A model generated the notes under the pieces. It saw only the letters and a program-made list of their open reading frames with translations. It ran no database searches and was not told where the DNA came from. This document shows, piece after piece, positions 1 through 5,710 of a stretch of DNA of 7,787 nucleotides (position 1 is its first letter; every line of letters starts with the position of its first letter). Source of the stretch: GCA-2746795 sp964643965 (GTDB taxonomy: Bacteria > Chloroflexota > Anaerolineae > Promineifilales > Promineifilaceae). The stretch lies in assembly GCA_964643965.1 (NCBI GenBank), contig CAZXVH010000161.1, positions 1-7,787 of the forward strand. The letters run 5' to 3'. Position numbers and translations under genes: made by a program.

Positions 1-82
1 GGATAATAGGTTTGCCATTCACCAACAACTCCGCTCCGCCTGTCTCACCCAATTCGCTCCGTATTTGTAACAAAATCGACAT
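1..82 (-). CDS. Hypothetical protein, N-terminal part only (runs off the left edge)
   Basis: An open frame begins with ATG at 82-80 and stays open to the window edge, giving about 27 residues. It starts MSILLQIRSELGE and the visible part ends ELLVNGKPII. The mix of hydrophobic, charged and glycine residues looks like real protein, not random translation. On the minus strand an AAGG Shine-Dalgarno-like site lies 7 bases before the ATG, and the region just upstream is AT-rich, as expected for a promoter. The gene follows the AI-2E-family gene by 113 bases on the same strand. I do not recognise the family, and no domain can be assigned from 27 residues. The alternative is a chance open frame. 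The reading frame and ribosome site together make a real gene somewhat more likely than not. Confidence 0.5.
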   Translation of the reverse strand, partial: MSILLQIRSELGETGGAELLVNGKPII

Positions 83-126
83 CGGATCGCCTTAATTCAT
101 AAATCTGATTTTTCATATTTCTAAAT

Positions 127-155
127 ATTGTAAATTAGTACAAACTTTTCGCTAA
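127..155 (-). promoter_or_regulatory. Weak candidate sigma-70-type promoter for the left-edge gene
   Basis: The spacer 83-195 is AT-rich and contains no gene of its own. On the minus strand it has a TACAAT box (127-132, five of six matches to TATAAT). A poor -35 match, TTAGCG (150-155), lies 17 bases upstream of it. The box sits about 45 bases before the ATG at 82. The -35 is weak and AT-rich DNA gives such matches by chance, so this is only a candidate. No convincing terminator hairpin was seen after the AI-2E-family gene, so read-through from that operon is also possible. Confidence 0.25.
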
Positions 156-195
156 TCTTATCATACGACCTGTCGCTTGATACGGCGTTTCCCAA

Positions 196-1341
196 TTATT
201 CCTCTGTCTCTTTCGCTGATTTGGGATTAACCATCGACTTGCCTTTTTCCCACCATCCACTCACCATCTGCCGCGCCTTTTGCTTCTCTGCCTCGTCCCC
301 TGCTTCAGCAGCGCCGGATGACGGCCGGGCTAACATGACGATGCCGCGCGTTATGTCAAAGTTTTCCATGACTGCCAAAATAAGCAGGGTCAACGGAACC
401 GCCAACATCGCGCCAATGCCTCCCAACAACCAGCCCCAAATAAACAGAGAAAGAAAAACAATCACGGGGGAGATGTTCAAGTTGTCGCCCATCATCTTGG
501 GTTGGACAAAATTTTGCACCGATCCATTGATCAGCACAAAGGCGAGAAAGACCACAAACGCAGTTGGCGCTCCGAATTGAGCCCACGCCAAAATGGTGGG
601 TGGAATGAGCGCCAACCAAAAGCCGATGGTTGGAATGTAGCCGAACAGCCAGGCTAAGACGCCCCATAAAAGCGCAAAATCGACGCCAATGATGAGCAAG
701 ATGACGGCGTCACCAAGCCCCACCAGCATATTGATGGTGGTGGTGACTGTGAGGTATTTGCGCACATCCGTTGTGAAATTACTAACGCGGTCAACGACGG
801 GACTGGCGGTGTCCAGTCCGGATCGCGTCTTTTTGGGCATGGTAATGGCGGCGCTAATCATAAAAATGAAGATGAGCAAGGTCATGCCGATTTGCACCAC
901 CAGGTTCCCTAATGCGGCTAAAGCAGTTCCCATGTATTCAGTTACCTGTTGTGAATCCACGTCGGACGTGGTCGTGGTGGTGGTGGTGGTGGTTGCAGAT
1001 GTCTGTTCGTTGTACCAGTTTGTGAATTCAGTGGAGCGGGCAGAAATATCGGCGGCGTAGGTGGGCAGTTCCAACTGTAGTTGGTAGATGCCGATCACAA
1101 ACAGCAAGATCACCGCCAGCATGGCCCCCACTACGGCCAGGATGGTGAGAACCAGCGCCAGATTACTGGGCACTCGCCGGGCTGCCAGCTTTTTGGGCAA
1201 GGGCAGCACGGCGATGGTAATGATGACGGCCAGCAAGATGGGATTGATGATAACGGCCGTTTCTTTAACGCCAAACATAATAATGAACAGGCACGCCCCT
1301 GCTATCAGCAAATTGATAGGTCGAATCGTTTGGTCACTCAT
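196..1341 (-). CDS. AI-2E/PerM family transporter
   Basis: Membrane protein of 381 residues, within the usual range of the family (Pfam AI-2E_transport). Members have been linked to autoinducer-2 export or to Na+/H+ antiport, so the family name does not fix the substrate. Hydrophobic segments lie near residues 10-46, 58-88, 140-167, 200-255, 258-275 and 290-326. The family signature is clear in the C-terminal half: YIPTIGFWLALIPP (235-248), VQNFVQPKMMG (275-285), then SPVIVFLSL and the glycine-rich GWLLGGIGAMLAVP (303-316). The C-terminal tail (about 338-381) is charged and probably cytoplasmic. Nine consecutive threonines (117-125) sit in the loop after the second hydrophobic block. The ATG is preceded by GAAGGA about 7 bases upstream, inside the end of the SulP gene, and only 3 bases separate the two genes. 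It is therefore the last cistron of a ZIP-like/SulP/AI-2E operon, and translation is probably coupled. Confidence 0.9.
   Translation of the reverse strand: MSDQTIRPINLLIAGACLFIIMFGVKETAVIINPILLAVIITIAVLPLPKKLAARRVPSNLALVLTILAVVGAMLAVILLFVIGIYQLQLELPTYAADISARSTEFTNWYNEQTSATTTTTTTTTSDVDSQQVTEYMGTALAALGNLVVQIGMTLLIFIFMISAAITMPKKTRSGLDTASPVVDRVSNFTTDVRKYLTVTTTINMLVGLGDAVILLIIGVDFALLWGVLAWLFGYIPTIGFWLALIPPTILAWAQFGAPTAFVVFLAFVLINGSVQNFVQPKMMGDNLNISPVIVFLSLFIWGWLLGGIGAMLAVPLTLLILAVMENFDITRGIVMLARPSSGAAEAGDEAEKQKARQMVSGWWEKGKSMVNPKSAKETEE
968..993. repeat. Trinucleotide GGT/ACC tract encoding poly-threonine
   Basis: Six uninterrupted GGT units on the plus strand (976-993) are preceded by GGT and CGT units. 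Together they encode Thr117-Thr125 of the AI-2E-family protein on the minus strand as ACC and ACG codons. Repeats of this kind can lose or gain units by slippage without changing the frame, so threonine number may vary between strains. The tract lies in a non-membrane linker, where length change would be tolerated. Confidence 0.8.
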
Positions 1342-1344
1342 GGT

Positions 1345-3009
1345 CTATTCCTTCGCAGTTGGCAGCTGCGCCAACCATTCTTTAGCCGCCGCCGCGGCTT
1401 TTCGGGTTGAATTGCCCAATATCTCGTCTACCATAAACACATCTGCCTCAGGAATGGCCTCGAAGGTTTCAGTACGCTCTAACTGATCCCACACGTTTTG
1501 GCTCACCCCCGACAACATCAGCTTACCCCCATTTGCTTGCAACCGAGCCGCATACCGTTCCACTATCTGGATGTAGGTGCTGCCAATGCGAGAACGGCCG
1601 TGTAAACGCAATATGACCACCGCCTGTTTGGCCTGTCCCACTGCCGGCAGCAAATCATCCATGGCCCGGGCGCTGGCAAAAAACAAGGGACTCCAGGAAT
1701 AAAGAATCGTGACGCTGTTGTCTGTCAGTTTGGTGGGAGACGGCCGTTCCGCAAACATCCCATCTTCATTCTCCACCAGTTCTGAAATCTGCATATCCTG
1801 GGTCGATGTATAGACAAAATCCAGAATAGACAAAATAATGCCCACCAGCACCGCTTGCTGAATAGGCAGCACCAGCGTAGACAAGAAGGTAGCCAGCATC
1901 ACCAAACGAGAAGAAGTGGAAACATCCCAAATATCTTGGATGACGGCGAATTTATAAGTGCCAAACCCGGCCACAATCAACACGGCCGCAATAGCGGGCA
2001 TGGCTACTTTTTCCACCTGATTGCCAAAAAAGAAGACAAACAGAGCCACAAAAAGCCCCATAAACACATTGGCCCAACGTGATTTAGCGCCAGCGCTCAA
2101 CAAAATGCTCGTGCCCCCTAAAGAGCCGCCCACCGGCAGCCCCTGGAAAACCCCGGAAACCGTATTGGCGATGCCTTGTCCCCGGAAATCGCCTGAAGCA
2201 TCTGGATACTCGCCATCTGGATTGGGGATGGTCTGGCTGATGCCGGCCGCCTGAATGAGACCGAGTAAGCCAATAGCAATGGCAGGCAGGATTAAGGCGC
2301 CAATCATCGACAAACTGGGCAGCATCGGCATAGGAATCATGGCTGAGATTTGATTGGAATCTCCCACCACCGCCACGCTCTCTTGATTCAGCAATATCAC
2401 CGCCACTGAAGCCAGCAGAAGTGCGATTGCCAACGAGTAATTCCTCAACCTGGTACGAGATAATAAGACAATGATGCCAATCGTCGCCAAGCCAGTCAGC
2501 AACGAGGGCATATTGACTTGATCCAAATTAAAAAGGAGATCAACGGCCTGCGCCACCTTGTTGGTATAGCTGCTGTAAAAGCCGGTTAAATCGCCCAACT
2601 GCCCCAATATCAACACCGTCGCCACGCCAGTAAAAAAGCCAATCATGACAGCATTAGAGATAAAACGGGTAAAAACGCCTAATTTAAACACGCCCAACAA
2701 CAGTTGAAATAGACCTATCAGGATGGTTAATGTCACCAGCGCGGTTAAGATGTTATCGCCGCTGAAATCCGACATGACGCCGCCCACCGCCAGCATCATG
2801 GCCGCCGTGGAGCCAATGTTCATGAACTGTGAACTGGTAAACAGGCTGCCTATGGGCGTGCCGAAAATAAGAGCATTAAAGCCATACATCGGGTTGACGC
2901 CAGCCAAAACGGCCGAGGCGATGGCATCAGGAATAGCCACCAGCGCCATGGTCACCGAAGCGCCAATATCAGCGGAGAGATTTTTAGGGTCGAAGTCGAG
3001 TTTAGCCAT
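1345..3009 (-). CDS. SulP family inorganic anion transporter with divergent STAS domain
   Basis: Protein of 554 residues with the SLC26/SulP layout: a membrane domain (about 10-402) followed by a cytoplasmic STAS-type domain (about 430-530). SulP proteins carry sulfate, bicarbonate or other anions across the inner membrane; the substrate here is not determinable. The first-helix signature is VAIPDAIASAVLAGVNP (24-40). MNIGSTAAM (63-71) matches the usual LSVGPTAA region, and a PNPDG motif lies at 262-266. The TM10-like segment reads VGGSLGGTSI (293-302), so the arginine often seen in SRT/SRS is glycine. In the STAS domain the usual D-x-[ST]-G loop reads RIGSTYI (474-480), without the Asp or the final Gly. 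An alanine-rich tail (537-548) follows. The ATG is preceded by AGGA 8 bases upstream and begins 5 bases after the ZIP-like stop. It is paralogous to the SulP gene at 3972-5690. Confidence 0.92.
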   Translation of the reverse strand: MAKLDFDPKNLSADIGASVTMALVAIPDAIASAVLAGVNPMYGFNALIFGTPIGSLFTSSQFMNIGSTAAMMLAVGGVMSDFSGDNILTALVTLTILIGLFQLLLGVFKLGVFTRFISNAVMIGFFTGVATVLILGQLGDLTGFYSSYTNKVAQAVDLLFNLDQVNMPSLLTGLATIGIIVLLSRTRLRNYSLAIALLLASVAVILLNQESVAVVGDSNQISAMIPMPMLPSLSMIGALILPAIAIGLLGLIQAAGISQTIPNPDGEYPDASGDFRGQGIANTVSGVFQGLPVGGSLGGTSILLSAGAKSRWANVFMGLFVALFVFFFGNQVEKVAMPAIAAVLIVAGFGTYKFAVIQDIWDVSTSSRLVMLATFLSTLVLPIQQAVLVGIILSILDFVYTSTQDMQISELVENEDGMFAERPSPTKLTDNSVTILYSWSPLFFASARAMDDLLPAVGQAKQAVVILRLHGRSRIGSTYIQIVERYAARLQANGGKLMLSGVSQNVWDQLERTETFEAIPEADVFMVDEILGNSTRKAAAAAKEWLAQLPTAKE

Positions 3010-3014
3010 CTATC

Positions 3015-3758
3015 TTATCCTGCCAATTGTGCCAGGGACATAGCCACTGAAACGGCAAAGCCGCTTACCAGGAAAAGGCCACTTTCGTTGCCGCCATGTT
3101 CAAACGCTTCTGGAATCATCGAATCACAAAGCATGACCAACAGCGCCCCGGCCGCAAAGGCATTAATCACAGCCCCGCTGGCGTCAGGCAGCCACGTGGC
3201 CAGAGCATAACCTAATACCGCCGCCAAAATACTCAATCCACAAACAGCCAGCCACAGGCGCGTGATCTTGCTGCGTTGCCAACCACCACTGAGCATACCG
3301 GTCGTGCCGCCCAATCCTTGTGGGATATTGCCAATGGCAACGGCAAAAACAAAAGCCAATGAAACCTGAGGCGCGTGAACGAGGGAGATGCCCAGCACCA
3401 ATGATTCAGGCACCCCATCCAACAGCGACCCTAACAAAATGCCGGTTCCTGAGCCACTGGCCTGCCCCCCGTCAAAGTCCATGCGCTCAGCGCCGCCCAT
3501 GTTATCAACCCACCTGTCGGCAAAATAAAAGGTGAGTGCACCAGCAAACAAGCCCACGGCCACCAAATAATAACTACCGGACACTTCATAGAGTGGTACC
3601 AATATAAGCTGGTAGACTGTGGCGCTGATGATGGCGCCGACGCCAAACGCCATAATTAAGCCCGTCCATTTTTGGCTCACGACATCACGATAAGCAAGGA
3701 ACATGCCAATCAGAAGTGTGCCAGTTGCGATTGCACTCCACATTGCTGCTTCAATCAT
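3015..3758 (-). CDS. ZIP-fold membrane protein (ZIP family divalent-metal transporter relative) with altered metal site
   Basis: Protein of 247 residues with eight predicted membrane helices: about 6-24, 32-53, 62-84, 104-126, 132-154, 167-190, 195-218 and 227-245. This is the ZIP (ZRT/IRT-like) number and order. ZIP proteins import Zn2+, Fe2+ or Mn2+ through residues in helices 4 and 5, usually H-N-x-P-E-G in both. Here helix 4 reads LLDGVPES (112-119) and helix 5 reads AIGNIPQGL (141-149), so both first-position His residues and the helix-5 Glu are gone. Helix 7 keeps DSMIPEAFEH (212-221), close to the usual DELIPE. The helix 3-4 loop (83-105) has no histidines, unlike many ZIPs. The ATG follows a strong AAGGAGG site. 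The gene heads an operon with the SulP and AI-2E-family genes. The fold assignment is strong; metal transport is uncertain because of the ligand changes. Confidence 0.82.
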   Translation of the reverse strand: MIEAAMWSAIATGTLLIGMFLAYRDVVSQKWTGLIMAFGVGAIISATVYQLILVPLYEVSGSYYLVAVGLFAGALTFYFADRWVDNMGGAERMDFDGGQASGSGTGILLGSLLDGVPESLVLGISLVHAPQVSLAFVFAVAIGNIPQGLGGTTGMLSGGWQRSKITRLWLAVCGLSILAAVLGYALATWLPDASGAVINAFAAGALLVMLCDSMIPEAFEHGGNESGLFLVSGFAVSVAMSLAQLAG

Positions 3759-3765
3759 TTTAATT

Positions 3766-3772
3766 CCTCCTT
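3766..3772 (-). promoter_or_regulatory. Strong Shine-Dalgarno site of the ZIP-like gene
   Basis: On the minus strand AAGGAGG is followed by 7 bases and then ATG at 3758-3756. It supports this start and strong initiation at the head of the three-gene operon. No good -35/-10 pair was seen between the preceding terminator and this site. Confidence 0.8.
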
Positions 3773-3778
3773 CGTAAA

Positions 3779-3831
3779 TGGGAGCGCGAACGTCTCGTTC
3801 GCTACTTGCAGGCGAGACGCCTGCGCTCCAT
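3779..3831. repeat. Composite palindromic intergenic repeat (REP/MITE-like)
   Basis: A nested inverted repeat lies directly before the ZIP-like gene. Outer arms GGAGCGC (3781-3787) and GCGCTCC (3823-3829) enclose two perfect 7-bp hairpins with 3-base loops: GCGAACG/CGTTCGC (3786-3792 with 3796-3802) and GCAGGCG/CGCCTGC (3808-3814 with 3818-3824). The inner segments CGTCTCG (3791-3797) and CGAGACG (3813-3819) are also complementary, so one long cruciform is an alternative fold. The density of pairing is far beyond chance. Elements built this way are often dispersed extragenic palindromes. There is no T-run after it on the minus strand, so a simple intrinsic terminator is unlikely. Whether it is multicopy in this genome cannot be seen here. 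Confidence 0.75.
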
Positions 3832-3904
3832 TTTCATTCATCGTGGTGCGCCCCGCTCATGGAGGGAACTTCTGAGATATTAATGTAGCGTACTGCCAAT
3901 CTTT

Positions 3905-3937
3905 AAAAATGAACTGCCCCGCCGATCTGCGGCGGGG
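3905..3937 (-). terminator. Probable intrinsic terminator of the MFS-SulP unit
   Basis: A GC-only 8-bp stem, CCCCGCCG (3917-3924) with CGGCGGGG (3930-3937), has a 5-base loop and can be extended by a G-T and a T-A pair. On the minus strand it lies 35 bases past the SulP stop codon. Seven bases after the stem comes a run of five T (3905-3909). The T-run is short and displaced, so termination may be partial, but position and strand fit the end of this transcription unit. Confidence 0.55.
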
Positions 3938-3971
3938 TAATCAACCTAATGGGGGGATAAAATTTCGTTTC

Positions 3972-5690
3972 CTAGCCAATCGATTCCTTTTGCAACCATG
4001 TTTGTGCTGCCTGCCAGGCGGTTTCTTCTGCTTCTAATATCCGCGAGGTTGCTGGAATCACGTTCTCAGCGCCAATGATCTCCATGGCGCCACTGTTGGT
4101 TAAGACTTTCATGATAAAAGGATTGGCGTCAGCCAGGATAAACAAATTGTTATTTGCTTGCAGCTCTTGCACATACTTTTCCATCCATTTTACCCCTGTA
4201 CTCGTTATCCTTTGCATATCATGGATAACCAGGATGACAACAGCATTGGTTACACCGCGAGCCGAAGGCATTTTGTCTGCCAGCACAGGCACTTCGGCAA
4301 AGAAATCCAGCCCTTGAAGCACCAAGACAGTGGCTTGATTAGATTTAAATTCTTCAGGCGCATCTTGCAATTGCCAACCGCCATCGTCCAACCGTACCGC
4401 TTCCTGCAAATCCAGCTTGCGCGAAGAGGCCACCACGTACAGCAGGAGCGACAGGATCGCCCCCAGGAAAATGGTGTATTGCAGCGGAATAAAGAGGGCA
4501 GAAAAGAAGGTGAGTGCCAGCGCCAGGATGGGGCCAGTGGCGCCGGTTTTTATGACCAGGATCGCGCTGGGGACACGCGCCACGATCAATTCGACGCCGA
4601 CTACCACCAACATGCCCCCGATGACTGCCAACGGCACTTTCTCGGCCGAACTGCCGAACAGCAGCACGATGAGTCCTAACCACAGCCCCGCAAATACGCC
4701 CCCTAAACGGCCGTTTGCCCCAGCCCCCACGCTAATCCCCGTACGAGACAGGGAACCGCCCGTTGCCATGCTTTGGAAGAAACTGCCCGCCAGGTTGCCC
4801 AGCCCTTCGCCTAAAAAGTCGCGTGATTGGCTGGCTTTGCTGCCGTCTGGATTGGGAACGGCCGTGCTAATGCCCGCCCCCTGCGCCAAGGCCACCAAGG
4901 CCACCGACAGCGATCCCGCCGCTAATGTTGGTATCATGCTGAAATCGGGCAGCATAAACCCGGGCAAGCTGTTGGGAATGGTGGCAATACTGCCCACTAA
5001 CTCCGTTTGAATGTTAAAGAGATTGACAACAATCGAGGCCACAAACATGACAATAATCGGCGCAAATTTTTCCAGGGCACGCACCTGCTTGAGGGCAACC
5101 ATGAAGATAATGACGGCCACCGAAACGCCTATGGTTGTCCAATCCCATTGGGAAATATTTTGCAACCAGTTGATTGTTTTCTGCATCTCATTGGCGCCAG
5201 TTGGGCTGTATCCTGTCAGGTGATGTTCTTGCCCCAAAATTATCAACAGCGAAGCGCCCGCTACAAAGCCTGTCATCACCGCATTAGAGACAAAGTTAAC
5301 AATATTGCCCAGGCGAAGAATACCCAGCACAAACATGATCGCCCCCACCAGGAAGGTAATGGTGAACAAAGCCTGCGGCATCTGGCTGTCTTGAATGCCA
5401 GCCATGGCGATAACGCTGCCGGTTGCCAGGGCGATGGCGCTGGTGAGGGTACTCATCATCAAAACCGTGCCCGTTGTCAGCGAAGAGACAATGACGGCCA
5501 CAATACCGGAGTAAAGCCCATAAACAGGATTGACGCCGGCTAATTGGGCATAGGCCATGCCTTCGGGAATACTAAATAGACCCGTCGCCAGGCCAGAGAT
5601 AATGTTGGGCGTAAATCCTTGCCGTGGTGCTTTGGCGGAAACGGCCGTTTCCCCCGTTTCTTCTGCTACATTTTTATTATCTTCTTTCAT
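3972..5690 (-). CDS. SulP family inorganic anion transporter with C-terminal STAS domain
   Basis: Protein of 572 residues from the ATG at 5690. The SulP membrane domain (about 27-423) is followed by a STAS domain (about 450-550), which in this family controls transport or binds partners. The first-helix signature SIPEGMAYAQLAGVNP begins at residue 40 and is close to the canonical form. PNPDG lies at 279-283, and the TM10-like TGGSLSRTGI (310-319) keeps Arg316, which matches an anion-site position in SLC26 proteins. The Gly-Pro-Thr of the usual third-helix GPTAA motif is replaced (MMSTLTSAIA, 78-87). The STAS loop reads RITSTG (494-499), with Ser-Thr-Gly kept but the preceding Asp lost. The N-terminal 25 residues are hydrophilic. 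It follows the MFS gene by 20 bases and is followed by a terminator, so it is the last gene of its unit. Substrate (sulfate, bicarbonate or another anion) cannot be told. Confidence 0.93.
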   Translation of the reverse strand: MKEDNKNVAEETGETAVSAKAPRQGFTPNIISGLATGLFSIPEGMAYAQLAGVNPVYGLYSGIVAVIVSSLTTGTVLMMSTLTSAIALATGSVIAMAGIQDSQMPQALFTITFLVGAIMFVLGILRLGNIVNFVSNAVMTGFVAGASLLIILGQEHHLTGYSPTGANEMQKTINWLQNISQWDWTTIGVSVAVIIFMVALKQVRALEKFAPIIVMFVASIVVNLFNIQTELVGSIATIPNSLPGFMLPDFSMIPTLAAGSLSVALVALAQGAGISTAVPNPDGSKASQSRDFLGEGLGNLAGSFFQSMATGGSLSRTGISVGAGANGRLGGVFAGLWLGLIVLLFGSSAEKVPLAVIGGMLVVVGVELIVARVPSAILVIKTGATGPILALALTFFSALFIPLQYTIFLGAILSLLLYVVASSRKLDLQEAVRLDDGGWQLQDAPEEFKSNQATVLVLQGLDFFAEVPVLADKMPSARGVTNAVVILVIHDMQRITSTGVKWMEKYVQELQANNNLFILADANPFIMKVLTNSGAMEIIGAENVIPATSRILEAEETAWQAAQTWLQKESIG

Positions 5691-5696
5691 CACTAT

Positions 5697-5702
5697 CCTC
5701 CT
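5697..5702 (-). promoter_or_regulatory. Shine-Dalgarno site that decides the SulP start
   Basis: AGGAGG on the minus strand lies 6 bases before ATG (5690-5688) but only 3 bases before an adjacent GTG (5693-5691). The normal spacing favours the ATG, making the protein 572 residues and not 573. Confidence 0.75.
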
Positions 5703-5710
5703 GACCTCAG

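Noticed and set aside
356..667. Minus-strand frame of 103 codons inside the AI-2E-family gene
   Set aside because: It is an alternative frame of a gene whose own frame carries clear family motifs throughout, and it shows no motif of its own.
434..1745. A quorum-sensing locus, based on the AI-2E family name
   Set aside because: No LuxS, Lsr or sensor gene is present. The family name is historical and many members are ion antiporters or of unknown role.
3779..3831. Palindromic repeat as the terminator of the preceding SulP gene
   Set aside because: A better-placed GC-rich hairpin with a T-run lies at 3905-3937, and the repeat has no T-run after it on the minus strand.
3779..3831. CRISPR repeat
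   Set aside because: There is only one full copy in the window, with no regular spacers and no cas genes.
4417..5010. Long plus-strand open frame (197 codons) opposite the SulP gene
   Set aside because: It lies wholly antisense to a well-supported SulP gene with family motifs. Its translation is low in hydrophobic order and rich in Pro, Ser, Thr and Arg, typical of a reverse-strand shadow. The frames at 4158-4679, 5007-5543, 689-1060, 1088-1486 and 6534-6938 were rejected for the same reason.
5691..5693. GTG as start codon of the SulP gene
   Set aside because: It is only 3 bases from the AGGAGG site, while the adjacent ATG at 5690 has a normal 6-base spacing.
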